DNA of 64,000 nt from Clostridium peptidivorans (GCF_900205925.1 NZ_OAOD01000017.1:1-64000); one strand, 5' to 3'. Shown: positions 8,912 through 17,465, counted from the stretch's first letter. The notes: generated by a model not told the origin, from the sequence alone. Program-made: numbers and translations.

Positions 8912-9748
8912 TTATCTCCCACCTAAGAGGATGGGAGTATTACGGATGGTTGCCATCGGATAAATTTTATCCACAGTTTCTTTATTAACTTTTACACTAT
9001 TCCACAGTTCCTGTGCCTTTATCGCCTGCCCTACTAACATATATAATCCATTTATTCCTTGTATCCCTTGTTCTCTTGCATATTTTAATAATAAAGTTTC
9101 CCCTGGGTTATAAATTAAGTCAACAACTGAAGCAAACTTTGAAACATCCTCTTTACTTAAAGGAGAGTTTTCTACATTAGGGTACATTCCTACTGGAGTA
9201 CAATTAATCACTATATCTTGACTTTTCAAAGATTTAATTTTGTCATAGCTTATAGCTTTAAATTTATTAAACTTTTTCTTACATTCCTCTTCATTTCTCG
9301 TTGCAAAAATAACCTCATTGACACCATTATCTAAAAGGAACTGAAGTACGGCCTTAGAAGCTCCACCTGAACCTAAAATAACTGCATTCTTTCCTTTTAC
9401 TTTCACATTAAATTTATCCAGCATCATTCCAAAGCCATAATAATCTGTATTATATCCTATTGCTTTTCCATCCTTAAAACAAATTGTATTAATTGCCCCT
9501 ATGTTCTTGCCTTCTGATGATAACTCATCTAAATATTTTATTGCATCAACCTTATAAGGAATGGTCACATTTACCCCTTTTACTTTAAGAGCTTTAAATC
9601 CTAAGATTGCACATTGTAACTCTAGTTTATCCACTTCAAACAAGTGGTAATATCCATCTATATCTAGTTCTTTAAATATTAATGAATGTATTTGCGGCGA
9701 AAAACTATGCCCAAGCTTTTCTCCTAACAATCCATACAATCTTTTCAT
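8912..9748 (-). CDS. aroE: Shikimate dehydrogenase
   Basis: A 278-residue protein catalysing NADPH-dependent reduction of 3-dehydroshikimate to shikimate. Seen: the N-terminal substrate domain GLLGEKLGHSFSPQIH (5-20) with the Ser pair region, VNVTIPYK near 60-67 including the catalytic Lys, NTDYYGF near 99, the NADP-binding GSGGASKAV near 127-135, and NGLYMLVGQA near the end. Length is normal. An extra C-terminal tail (about 14 residues ending PILLGGR) lies beyond the usual end. The gene is alone here, not with other aro genes. A GAGG-like ribosome site precedes the ATG. Confidence 0.95.
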   Translation of the reverse strand: MKRLYGLLGEKLGHSFSPQIHSLIFKELDIDGYYHLFEVDKLELQCAILGFKALKVKGVNVTIPYKVDAIKYLDELSSEGKNIGAINTICFKDGKAIGYNTDYYGFGMMLDKFNVKVKGKNAVILGSGGASKAVLQFLLDNGVNEVIFATRNEEECKKKFNKFKAISYDKIKSLKSQDIVINCTPVGMYPNVENSPLSKEDVSKFASVVDLIYNPGETLLLKYAREQGIQGINGLYMLVGQAIKAQELWNSVKVNKETVDKIYPMATIRNTPILLGGR

Positions 9749-9828
9749 AGTACAATCCTCTTTCTCATATTTTAATTTTACTTGTAATTATATCATAACT
9801 TGAGAAAATGTATATTCTAATGAAAAAT

Positions 9829-9857
9829 AAAAGAAAATTGCATTGCAATTTCCTTTT
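9829..9857 (-). terminator. Terminator of the GDT1-family transporter gene
   Basis: A hairpin AAAAGGAAATTGC / GCAATTTTCTTTT followed by A and a T-run in the minus-strand transcript lies 57 bp after the transporter stop codon. Confidence 0.7.
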
Positions 9858-9913
9858 ATAAAATCAACTCATCTAATCTCTCTTATGTATTTTTAAATAC
9901 ATCTCTGCATATT

Positions 9914-10621
9914 TTATTTTGCCTCACTTTTTGACTTGCTTTTTTCTGGTGAGACTATGTTACAAACCTCATCATGATATGCAAATTTAACTCCTGCTAA
10001 ATATATTAGTACTGCTATTATTATAAGATATAAAATTACATATGCTGCATTTAGCATACTTGTAGGAACTGCACCATACAGTGTTAAAGTTCCAAAGAAC
10101 ATAAATATGATTCCAGCTATCCATTTTATGTATACCTCTGGTATATGCTTACACATCCATGCTCCACCTATAATTCCTATACTGTCTGCAATCATCATAC
10201 CAACGGTTGTTCCCATGAGTATATTAATTGGTTGTTGATATTGTGCTGCAATAGATACAGTCATAAGCTGAGTCTTATCACCCATTTCTGCTAGAAAAAA
10301 TGCTATGGCTACGGTAACAACTGGGCCAAATTTAGCTTTTTTCTCATTTTCATCATCAATTTTATCTCCTCTTAAAGTCCAAAGACCAAAGATTAAAAAT
10401 GATATTGCTGCAACAATTTTCACAGTATTCATTGGTATAAAAGCACTTAAGTAGCTTCCTACTGCTACAGCAAGAGCATGATTAAAAATAGTAGCAATAA
10501 ATACTCCTATAAGCACCTGCTTTGCCTTGTATTTACTTGCCATAGCCATTGCTAGAAGCTGAGTTTTATCACCCATTTCTGCTACCACTACAAACAATAA
10601 TGCTTTGATAAATGCTGTCAT
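9914..10621 (-). CDS. GDT1/UPF0016 (TMEM165) family manganese exporter
   Basis: A 235-residue integral membrane protein with about six membrane segments in two homologous halves, each carrying the family signature E-M-G-D-K-T-Q-L (E15-L22 and E112-L119). The family is composed of Mn2+/Ca2+ exporters or exchangers. The upstream leader is a yybP-ykoY riboswitch, which senses Mn2+, so manganese efflux is the best assignment. GGAGG lies 7 nt before the ATG. A terminator follows. Neighbour genes are unrelated. Assignment to Mn2+ rests on family plus leader, both visible. Confidence 0.93.
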   Translation of the reverse strand: MTAFIKALLFVVVAEMGDKTQLLAMAMASKYKAKQVLIGVFIATIFNHALAVAVGSYLSAFIPMNTVKIVAAISFLIFGLWTLRGDKIDDENEKKAKFGPVVTVAIAFFLAEMGDKTQLMTVSIAAQYQQPINILMGTTVGMMIADSIGIIGGAWMCKHIPEVYIKWIAGIIFMFFGTLTLYGAVPTSMLNAAYVILYLIIIAVLIYLAGVKFAYHDEVCNIVSPEKSKSKSEAK

Positions 10622-10661
10622 TATTATGACCTCCTCTTTAAATTAAAATATAAAAAATTAA

Positions 10662-10700
10662 AGACCTTCAGCACAACGCTCATCTATCTGTTGAAAATCT
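10662..10700 (-). terminator. Second hairpin in the manganese-riboswitch leader
   Basis: In the minus transcript, AGATTTTCAACA pairs with GTTGTGCTGAAGGTCT (several G-U pairs), followed by TTTAATTTTT. It lies between the first terminator and the ribosome site and resembles a duplicate of that terminator. Confidence 0.5.
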
Positions 10701-10728
10701 TTTTTAGCATAATTTATTACACTAAAAA

Positions 10729-10772
10729 AGACTTTCAACACAACGACAAATAAGCCATTGTGCTAAAAGTCT
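10729..10772 (-). terminator. Riboswitch-controlled terminator
   Basis: In the minus transcript AGACTTTTAGCACAATG pairs with CGTTGTGTTGAAAGTCT, followed directly by six T. Its 5' arm shares the GAGACT bases with the 3' edge of the aptamer, so aptamer folding and terminator folding should exclude each other. Confidence 0.8.
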
Positions 10773-10870
10773 CACTTGACTAAAATAAGCCACGATAAAG
10801 CCAGACTCAAGAGTCAGTATGTTGACTTTATCACCCTAAGATGGGCAGCTACTCCCTTTTAACATTAAAG
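10766..10870 (-). ncRNA. yybP-ykoY manganese riboswitch aptamer
   Basis: The minus strand carries the conserved loops of this class: AAAGGGAGTAGC (10848-10859), GTCAACATACTG, GGCTTTATCG and the closing CAAGTGAGAC (10769-10778). It directly precedes a GDT1/UPF0016 exporter, a typical regulon member. In this class Mn2+ binding stabilises the aptamer and prevents terminator formation, turning the exporter on. Confidence 0.92.
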
Positions 10871-11119
10871 TTTTTTCTTTATTAATTTATTTTTATGTTA
10901 TCACAAATATAATAATTAATCAATGTTAATAATTTTAGTTATTACCTATTATTCATTTGCTCTTTGCCATTTGCCACGTGGGTGGCACTTTTTAAAAAAT
11001 TTTACTGAAAAACTAATATTTTTTGCTGATACTGATAATAATAAATTGGCAACCTTTTAATATATTCACAAAAGTTAATAATTGTTTAATATAAATGACA
11101 TACTAAGGAGGGAATAAAA
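10871..11119. other. Intergenic region between the riboswitch and the spoVA operon
   Basis: About 250 bp of AT-rich DNA that must hold the riboswitch promoter (minus) and the spoVA-operon promoter (plus). A small hairpin TGCCAC/GTGGCA near 10974-10990 followed by CTTTTT is terminator-like. I could not place a convincing forespore promoter. Confidence 0.5.
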
Positions 11120-11326
11120 GTGACTGTTGCTTCAAAGGTAAAACAAACACTTGCTAATTTAAAGGGAATTGAAAGTACTCTTAGGATTTATTCACTACAA
11201 AGTAGAAATGATGAAGAAAAAAATGTTTATAAAGAAGCACTAAAAGATGCAGAATCCGTAATTTGTGATATGGAAAATAGAATTAAAACATTAGAATTTG
11301 AAGAACCACAATATAAAGGTAATTAA
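11120..11326 (+). CDS. DUF1657 protein, first gene of the spoVA-type operon
   Basis: A 68-residue helical protein (TVASKVKQTLANLKGIESTLRIY...), homologous to the last gene of the operon at 14113-14319; both end EPQYK. The start is GTG with AGGAGG eight bases upstream. DUF1657 genes accompany mobile-type spoVA operons (spoVA2mob) in Bacillus and many clostridial spoVA clusters. Their exact job is unknown; they are thought to act in the spore. The gene begins the operon, 13 bp before the DUF421 gene. Confidence 0.88.
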   Translation: MTVASKVKQTLANLKGIESTLRIYSLQSRNDEEKNVYKEALKDAESVICDMENRIKTLEFEEPQYKGN

Positions 11327-11339
11327 GTGAGGGATATAT

Positions 11340-12200
11340 ATGCAAGCTTGGTTTATAGTACTTTTGAGAACTATAGTTTTATTTTTTTTAACTTTAGGCA
11401 TAACTAAAATTGTAGGAAATGAAAATTTATCAAAATCTTCTCCTTTTAAAGTTATAAGTTACATATTTATATCTATAATAGCGGTTTTGATTTCTTTAGG
11501 TTTAGTGCCAAACATTGCTTTTGCATTTGTTTCCTTAGCAAGCTGGATCTTACTCTTACTTGCACTAGATTATTTATCATTAAAAAGTAAAAATGTTCAT
11601 GATTTTATAAATGGAAGAGAAACCATTCTAATGAAAGATGGCAAGGTCCTTGAAAATAATTTAATGCAAGTAAAGTTTACAGGTGATGAGCTTTTAAGAG
11701 AATTACGTTCAAAGAATGCCTTTAACCTAGCTGATGTGGAATTTGCAGTTATGGAAACTACGGGAGATGTAAATGTGTTATTAAAATCCGATAAAAAACC
11801 TGTAACTCCTCATGACTTACACCAAAAGGTCAATCCCACTTCTGAACCTGAAACTGTAATACTGGATGGAAATATTATTGACGAAGGCTTGAAAAATATA
11901 GGGCTTAATCGCCAGTGGTTAAAGGTACAATTATCAAGTTCTGGAGTGTCCTTAGATAATGTATTTATTGCACAGGCAGATTCTTCTGGTGATTTGTATA
12001 TAGATCTTTTTATGGACTCTATAGATGTACCACAGGCTAAAGTTAAGGAATTACTCTATGCAAGTATTGCAAAAACTCAAGCCGACTTACTTTCATTTTC
12101 TTTAGAAGTAAATAACCCAGAGGTTAAAAAGATGTATTCTAATAATGCAAATAGATTAAAAAAGGTTATGGATAAATTAGAACCCTATCTAATGCGTTAG
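11340..12200 (+). CDS. DUF421 (YetF-like) membrane protein of the spoVA operon
   Basis: A 286-residue protein. Three N-terminal membrane segments (about 5-80) are followed by a cytoplasmic DUF421 domain with the typical NGRETILMKDGKVLENNLMQ opening and ELLRELRSKNAFNLADVEFAVMET core. A C-terminal extension (about 215-286) is helical and similar in length and character to DUF1657, as in the fused DUF421-DUF1657 proteins of spoVA2mob operons. GAGGG precedes the ATG by 6 nt. It lies between DUF1657 and spoVAC and is surely co-transcribed. Likely an inner spore-membrane component. Confidence 0.88.
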   Translation: MQAWFIVLLRTIVLFFLTLGITKIVGNENLSKSSPFKVISYIFISIIAVLISLGLVPNIAFAFVSLASWILLLLALDYLSLKSKNVHDFINGRETILMKDGKVLENNLMQVKFTGDELLRELRSKNAFNLADVEFAVMETTGDVNVLLKSDKKPVTPHDLHQKVNPTSEPETVILDGNIIDEGLKNIGLNRQWLKVQLSSSGVSLDNVFIAQADSSGDLYIDLFMDSIDVPQAKVKELLYASIAKTQADLLSFSLEVNNPEVKKMYSNNANRLKKVMDKLEPYLMR

Positions 12201-12226
12201 ATAAATTTTATTGGAAGGTGATTTTT

Positions 12227-12706
12227 GTGTCTAACAAAAAAAAGAAAGAATTAACTCCTACTCAGCAGGAATATCAAGACTTTGCAAAGGATAGAGAACC
12301 AAAGCGTCCTGTGTTTAAAAACTGTATAAGAGCCTTTTTATCTGGAGGTCTTATATGTGTCATAGGGCAGCTTTTACAGTTCTTTTTTATTAAATACTTT
12401 AACTTTACCCCTGAAACTGCAGGCAATCCTACTTCTGCAGTACTCATAATAGTCTCAATTGCTCTTACAGGCTTTGGGGTTTTTGACCACATTGCACAAT
12501 GGGCTGGAGCTGGTACTGCCATTCCAATCACTGGTTTTGCAAATACCATGGCATCAGCTGCTATTGAACACAGAACTGAAGGATATGTCTTAGGTGTTGG
12601 CGGAAATATGTTTAAACTTGCAGGTTCTGTTATTGTATTTGGAACATTTTCTGCCTTTGTAGTAGCTATTATAAAACTAACTATTCAATGGCTGGGGGCG
12701 ATGTAA
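12227..12706 (+). CDS. spoVAC: Stage V sporulation protein AC
   Basis: A 159-residue integral membrane protein with a basic N-terminus, about four membrane segments, and the family signature HIAQWAGAGTAIPITGFAN (about 90-108). SpoVAC is a spore inner-membrane channel component for Ca-dipicolinate movement. An in-frame GTG at 12218 overlaps the GGAAGG ribosome site, so the GTG at 12227 is used. The stop codon abuts the spoVAD ATG, implying tight coupling. Confidence 0.95.
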   Translation: MSNKKKKELTPTQQEYQDFAKDREPKRPVFKNCIRAFLSGGLICVIGQLLQFFFIKYFNFTPETAGNPTSAVLIIVSIALTGFGVFDHIAQWAGAGTAIPITGFANTMASAAIEHRTEGYVLGVGGNMFKLAGSVIVFGTFSAFVVAIIKLTIQWLGAM

Positions 12707-13708
12707 ATGCTTAAAGGTAATCAATCATGGATTTTCAAATCAAAACCAGTAATTATATCTTCTGCTGCTGTAGGTGGCCCCTTTGAAGCACAAGGAAACC
12801 TAGCTGATGACTTTGATATACTTCATGAGGATACATGGATTGGCCAAGATAGTTTTGAAAAGGCAGAAAAAACGCTTTTACAAGAAGCCGCTGAAACTGC
12901 AATTCACAAAGCCAATATGAAAAAAGAAGATATTCAATTTTTCCTAAGTGGTGACCTAATGAATCAAATAATTTCAAGCAGTTTTGCAGCTAGAAGTCTT
13001 GGTATACCTTATCTTGGACTATTTGGAGCGTGTTCAAGTGCTATAGAGGGTTTAGCTATAGGTTCTCAGCTTGTTGATAGTGGTGCTGCTAATTATATAA
13101 TTGCTGCTGCCTCAAGCCACAATGTGGCTGCTGAAAAGCTTTTTAGATATCCTACAGAATATGGAGCACAAAAACCTCCAACTGCTCAGTGGACAGTAAC
13201 TGGTGCTGGAGCAGGACTCGTAGCTTCAAAGGGTAAAGGCCCTAAAGTAACTTCAGCTACCATTGGCCATGTAGTTGATATGGGAATTACAGATCCATAT
13301 AACATGGGAGCAGCTATGGCCCCTGCTGCAGTAGATACAATTGAATCACATTTTAGAGATTTAAATATAGATCCAACTTATTATGATTTAATTGCCACAG
13401 GAGATTTAGGTAGAGTTGGACATCAAATATGTGCTGATTTATTAACTAAACATGGATTAATAATTCCTAAAAAGACCTTTACTGATTGTGGCCTTTTAAT
13501 TTATAAAGAAGATCAACCAGTATTTGCTGGAGCTAGTGGTTGCGCTTGCTCAGCAACAGTATTGCATGGCCATTTATTAAACCGTATGAAAAAGGGAGAG
13601 CTTAAGAGGATATTGATTATTGGTACTGGGGCACTTTTATCTCCTCTATCCTATCAACAAAAGGAAAGTATCCCTTGCATAGCTCATGCAGTATCTATAG
13701 AAATGTAA
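12707..13708 (+). CDS. spoVAD: Stage V sporulation protein AD
   Basis: A 333-residue thiolase-fold protein of normal family length. Seen: C109 within LFGACSSAIEGL, corresponding to the thiolase nucleophile position, and the glycine-rich closing ATVLHGHLLNRMKKGE...GTGALLSPLS. SpoVAD binds dipicolinic acid during its import into the developing spore. The ATG follows the spoVAC stop codon with no gap, with GGGGGCG as ribosome site inside spoVAC. Confidence 0.96.
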   Translation: MLKGNQSWIFKSKPVIISSAAVGGPFEAQGNLADDFDILHEDTWIGQDSFEKAEKTLLQEAAETAIHKANMKKEDIQFFLSGDLMNQIISSSFAARSLGIPYLGLFGACSSAIEGLAIGSQLVDSGAANYIIAAASSHNVAAEKLFRYPTEYGAQKPPTAQWTVTGAGAGLVASKGKGPKVTSATIGHVVDMGITDPYNMGAAMAPAAVDTIESHFRDLNIDPTYYDLIATGDLGRVGHQICADLLTKHGLIIPKKTFTDCGLLIYKEDQPVFAGASGCACSATVLHGHLLNRMKKGELKRILIIGTGALLSPLSYQQKESIPCIAHAVSIEM

Positions 13709-13723
13709 AAGAGGTGCAAACAT

Positions 13724-14077
13724 ATGGATAAAATTTTCTGGGCATTTATTGTAGGTGGTGGAATATGCGTTTTAGGACAAATAATGATGGATGTATTTAA
13801 GCTTACTCCTGCCCATACAACAAGTACAATGGTAGTTATAGGAGCTATACTTGGAGGTCTCGGATGGTATGATCCAATAGTAAAATTTGCAGGTGCCGGA
13901 GCTTCTACTCCAATAATGAGTTTTGGAAATTCCTTGGTTAAAGGAGCATTAGCAGAAGCAGAAATAACTGGATTTATCGGAGTGCTTACGGGAATTTTTG
14001 AAATAACTAGTGCAGGAATTTCCGCTGCCATAATATTTGCATTTTTGGCATCACTTATATTCAAACCAAAAGGCTAA
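13724..14077 (+). CDS. spoVAE: Stage V sporulation protein AE (AEb type)
   Basis: A 117-residue membrane protein with about three or four membrane segments, [19 protein letters not shown] opening ([12 protein letters not shown]), and the signature [15 protein letters not shown] that parallels the SpoVAC motif. It acts with SpoVAC and SpoVAD in dipicolinate transport. Fifteen bases separate it from spoVAD; GAGGTG precedes the ATG. Confidence 0.94.
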   Translation: MDKIFWAFIVGGGICVLGQIMMDVFKLTPAHTTSTMVVIGAILGGLGWYDPIVKFAGAGASTPIMSFGNSLVKGALAEAEITGFIGVLTGIFEITSAGISAAIIFAFLASLIFKPKG

Positions 14078-14112
14078 ATTCAATTAACTATCAATGAAAG
14101 GAGGTGATTAAT

Positions 14113-14319
14113 ATGACAGTTGGAACTCAAATGCAACAGGCTATTGCTGGTATTCAAAGTGCTTCAGCAACTATGAAGACTTTTGCACTAGAAACTGACG
14201 ATACTAAGGCAAAAAAAGACTTTCAAAATATAGCTCAAAACCTTGATACTGCTCTTCAAACGTTACAACAAAGACAGCAATACATAGAGCAGCAAGAGCC
14301 ACAATACAAACAACAGTAA
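14113..14319 (+). CDS. DUF1657 protein, last gene of the spoVA-type operon
   Basis: A 68-residue helical protein beginning MTVGTQMQQAIAGIQSAS and ending EPQYKQQ, homologous to the first gene of the operon. It is rich in Gln and Ala. AAAGGAGG lies 8 nt before the ATG at 14113; an upstream GTG at 14104 overlaps that site and is rejected. It closes the operon before a strong terminator. Function unknown; spore-associated by context. Confidence 0.9.
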   Translation: MTVGTQMQQAIAGIQSASATMKTFALETDDTKAKKDFQNIAQNLDTALQTLQQRQQYIEQQEPQYKQQ

Positions 14320-14331
14320 TAATAATTAGTA

Positions 14332-14382
14332 TATAATGAAAAAGACATTTTAGAGTAAAACTAAAATGTCTTTTTCATTATA
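14332..14382 (+). terminator. Terminator of the spoVA operon
   Basis: A perfect 22-bp stem (arms 14332-14353 and 14361-14382, core AAAAAGACATTTTAG) with a 7-nt loop and a T-run inside the 3' arm. It is symmetric, so it could work in both directions. Confidence 0.88.
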
Positions 14383-14503
14383 AATATATTACATTTACCA
14401 AGGTATTAAAGAACTTAAATCCATCGCTAGCTCTTTCAAGCCATGGCCATACCATGGAAGTTGAAAAACTCTCGAATCATTTAGCAGTTTAACTAACTAC
14501 ACT

Positions 14504-14784
14504 TTTAATGTTGAATTGCGTATGAGATTTGCATTGTAGAAAGCATTGAATAAACTTTAAAACGGCTTTATTTCTAAATTTAAAATAGCGTATAGAGCCT
14601 TCTATTGTCTGAGCAAAGCGAGTTTAGAAGGCTTAGGTATTTTAAATTTAGAAATATTAGCCGTTTTTAGTGAAATGAACTGATTGACTGCATGATTTAT
14701 AGAAATCTTTGATTTCGTTATAAATCAGCACATCTCAGCCATTGAGATGTTTCCTAATCCAAATACAATCAATTCAACATTAAA
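14504..14784. mobile_element. MITE-like structured repeat, copy 3 (complete, 281 bp)
   Basis: Perfect 15-bp terminal inverted repeats, TTTAATGTTGAATTG (14504-14518) and its complement (14770-14784). The internal long hairpin (about 14557-14671) has base AAAACGGCT / AGCCGTTTT, middle arms TTTCTAAATTTAAAATA / TATTTTAAATTTAGAAA (perfect) and apical arms GCCTTCTA / TAGAAGGC around TCTGAGCAAAGCGAGTT. A 64-bp double-hairpin module sits at 14690-14753. The right terminal repeat contains the stop codon of the rhomboid gene (14780-14782). Compared with copy 2, paired bases differ on both sides of the stem, preserving pairing. Confidence 0.9.
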
Positions 14785-15787
14785 CGTGTTTGTAAAGTAT
14801 CAGCGACATTACAAATCCTCCAATTAATCCACCAATATGTCCAAAGTTATCCACATTAGCCATGGAAAAACCTATAATTAAGTTCACAACTATAACAGAC
14901 ATAATATTATTTATAAATGTTCTTCCCACTTTGTCTTCAGATTTAACAGCAAATACCAAGGATGCTCCCAAAAGACCAAATATGGCACCAGATGCTCCTA
15001 CAGAAATGCTAGTAGAAAAAATGTAGCTTAAATAAGAAGAAGTTATGGCTGCTACAAAATATATAATTAAATACTTAACCTTTCCAAATACCCTTTCAAC
15101 AAGTGGTCCTAGTGCATTTAAAGCATACATATTAAAACCTATATGTATTAATCCCCCATGTAAGAAAGCTGCTGTAATAAGTCTATAGTACTGCCCCTTA
15201 TCTATTAAAGTATTAACCTTTGCTCCTAAAAACACCAAAACTCCTGTATTGCTATCTATAATATTTCCTGATAGAAATGCAGTAATTAAATACATAATCA
15301 CATTTAATCCTATCAATATATATGTGATTATAGGCTTTTCTTCTTTTTCCTTCTCTTCATCTTGTACGATATTCCCTCTATTTAGATAGTAAGAAATTGT
15401 TTGTAAAATTTCTTCCTCATATTCTGTATAAAAAGGGATAGTATTACTTTGTAAATCCACAGCTATATAGTTACCACCATTTAGTAAATTACTATTAGCT
15501 TCATCCATTGTTTTTCTAACTGCTATCTCCCCATCTATTAGATATATCCTAGTAATTTTCACAAAGGAGCTATTGGTATTTTTGCTGAAGTTATACTTAA
15601 CCCAATTATCATCAGATACACTATAGCTTTCCCTGCAAAATACTACTCCCCTTAGATCACCCTCCTGACCTTCCTTTAAAAGTGCCCAAGGTGATGCAAT
15701 ACCTTCGCTATCACTTTCAAGCTCCATTAGAGTGTATCCTAAATGCTTTGTTAAAACTTCTATAATATATGTTATAAATTCATTCAT
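14780..15787 (-). CDS. Rhomboid-family intramembrane serine protease
   Basis: A 335-residue protein. Residues 1-150 form a soluble domain without recognised motifs, containing an acidic linker near 142-151. Residues about 152-335 are the six-segment rhomboid core: HGGLIHIGFNMYAL (210-223), catalytic Ser266 in GASGAIFG, and catalytic His317 in FGHIGGLIGG. It should cleave membrane proteins within the bilayer; the substrate is unknown. The reading frame ends inside the terminal repeat of the neighbouring element, so the last residues may have been reshaped by its insertion. Start ATG follows AAAGGGGAA. Confidence 0.93.
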   Translation of the reverse strand: MNEFITYIIEVLTKHLGYTLMELESDSEGIASPWALLKEGQEGDLRGVVFCRESYSVSDDNWVKYNFSKNTNSSFVKITRIYLIDGEIAVRKTMDEANSNLLNGGNYIAVDLQSNTIPFYTEYEEEILQTISYYLNRGNIVQDEEKEKEEKPIITYILIGLNVIMYLITAFLSGNIIDSNTGVLVFLGAKVNTLIDKGQYYRLITAAFLHGGLIHIGFNMYALNALGPLVERVFGKVKYLIIYFVAAITSSYLSYIFSTSISVGASGAIFGLLGASLVFAVKSEDKVGRTFINNIMSVIVVNLIIGFSMANVDNFGHIGGLIGGFVMSLILYKHV

Positions 15788-16141
15788 TAAACATTCCCCT
15801 TTATATAATTGTCAGTTTATCACTAAGAGCTTTAAATTCCTAGTTTTCAATTAGAACTATTATAGCATAGCATTAAATCAAGTACTAGATATAGTTAAAC
15901 TTCCACATTTTTTAATACATTGATTTTTATTTCCAATTCAGTATACCCATGAAATTAGAATTTTATTGATATTTTATCATTTTAATTTTTATAATAATGA
16001 GGATAATATGCCTGTATTGCCAGCATGATTGAAGATACAGTAAGCGTTATAGATATTGCAAAATCGCTAGCCTATAGACTAGCGATTATTTTCATTATAT
16101 ACTATAAACTAGCTATTAGTTACTATCTGGGCTAATGTTAT
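15788..16141. other. Intergenic region upstream of the rhomboid gene
   Basis: About 350 bp of AT-rich DNA without a plausible gene. It holds the rhomboid promoter and, at 16067-16091, a hairpin (ATCGCTAG / CTAGCGAT) that probably terminates the HD-GYP gene. Confidence 0.6.
16067..16091 (-). terminator. Terminator of the HD-GYP gene
   Basis: Stem AATCGCTAG / CTAGCGATT with a short loop, followed by T-rich sequence in the minus direction. Confidence 0.6.
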
Positions 16142-17200
16142 CTAAATAACCATCTCAACAATCAAGCTAGGATTTTTCAGCAAATCTATTTCATAAAAAG
16201 GTATTGAGGAATTCTGATCTACATCATAAAACATTCTAATTACAGGTCTATCTGGAAACCCCTTATTTTGTCTTATAACATATCCTTCCTCACCACTAGA
16301 AATTCTTACTCTACACCCTAAAGGATATATAGCAAAGGTATCTTTAAATTTTTGAACAATATCCATATCAAAACTTGTCCCCGAACCTGAAAGTATAAGT
16401 TCATATGCATCATTTGGACTAAACTTTCTTCTATAGCATCTATCATTACTTATTGCATCATATACATCACAAACGCAAATTATCTTAGCTGACTTAGATA
16501 TTCCATTACCAGAAAGTCCATAGGGGTATCCTTTTCCATCTACTCTTTCATGGTGCTGCTCTACCATATTTACTATAGAATCCCCAATGCTTATATTTTT
16601 CTTTAAAATTTCCGCTCCATACACAGGGTGCTTCTTTATTTCTTTAAATTCTTCATCTGTAAGCTTTCCTTCTTTATTTAATATCTTATTAGGTATTTTA
16701 GTTTTTCCTATGTCATGTAAAATTCCACCTATTCCTAAATCCTTTAAACTTGCTTCATTAAATCCTGAGCTAAGTCCTAAGAAGGAAGTCATAATACAAG
16801 TGTCTAATGAATGTACATATGTATAATTATCAAAGGTTTTAATATCATTTAGACTTTTATTTACATCGCCTAAGTCTATGATGTATTCAATTAGATTTTC
16901 CACAACACTTAAACATTCTTTTACCTGCTTTTTATTTACACTATTTACACTATTTATAAGGCCGCCCATGGTTTTCATGGTAATTTGCTTAAGCTCTGAT
17001 AAACGTTCATCCTCTACTTGTACATCATCTAATCTTTCATCTTCTACATAAATATAAAATACGCCTAATTGCCTAAGCTTTTTTATATACAGGTCATTAA
17101 GCTCCATACCTGCACGTAAAAGAACTTTACCATCACTTGATAAAATACTTTTACCTAAAACCTCTTGCTCCTTAACTCTATTAATAAATTCCAGCCTCAT
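16142..17200 (-). CDS. HD-GYP domain c-di-GMP phosphodiesterase
   Basis: A 352-residue protein. Residues about 120-290 form an HD-GYP domain with LHDIGKTKIP, a later KKHPVYGAEIL, and HHERVDGKGYPYGL, so metal ligands and the GYP loop are intact. An N-terminal region of 110 residues starts with MRLEFINRVKEQEVLGKSIL, typical of clostridial HD-GYP proteins and without a sensor domain; a C-terminal beta segment (about 295-350) follows. It should hydrolyse c-di-GMP. It is cytosolic, single-gene, and the likely antagonist of the GGDEF protein at 3366-4334. Confidence 0.92.
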   Translation of the reverse strand: MRLEFINRVKEQEVLGKSILSSDGKVLLRAGMELNDLYIKKLRQLGVFYIYVEDERLDDVQVEDERLSELKQITMKTMGGLINSVNSVNKKQVKECLSVVENLIEYIIDLGDVNKSLNDIKTFDNYTYVHSLDTCIMTSFLGLSSGFNEASLKDLGIGGILHDIGKTKIPNKILNKEGKLTDEEFKEIKKHPVYGAEILKKNISIGDSIVNMVEQHHERVDGKGYPYGLSGNGISKSAKIICVCDVYDAISNDRCYRRKFSPNDAYELILSGSGTSFDMDIVQKFKDTFAIYPLGCRVRISSGEEGYVIRQNKGFPDRPVIRMFYDVDQNSSIPFYEIDLLKNPSLIVEMVI

Positions 17201-17465
17201 AGCAATACTCCTTAATTTCCCTCATATTTTATGCTATCTCAAGTAAATAATACCATAGTTTACAAATAAATAGAATACTTTTCTGACCATTTTAATGAAT
17301 TTTCAGCATAATCCAATAAGCAATTTAATAGCTTTAGCTTAAATTTATAGTTTGATTTAAGAATTAAAAAAACTGTATATTTTCTCATTTAATTCCACAT
17401 ATTTACTTATAATATTGATTAATATATAATATATTTATATAGTAAAAAGCTTAAGGGTGATGTTA

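Noticed and set aside
11099..11105. CATACTA as a forespore sigma-G -10 box before the spoVA operon
   Set aside because: It directly abuts the AGGAGG ribosome site, so transcription would start inside or after that site. No matching -35 at the right distance.
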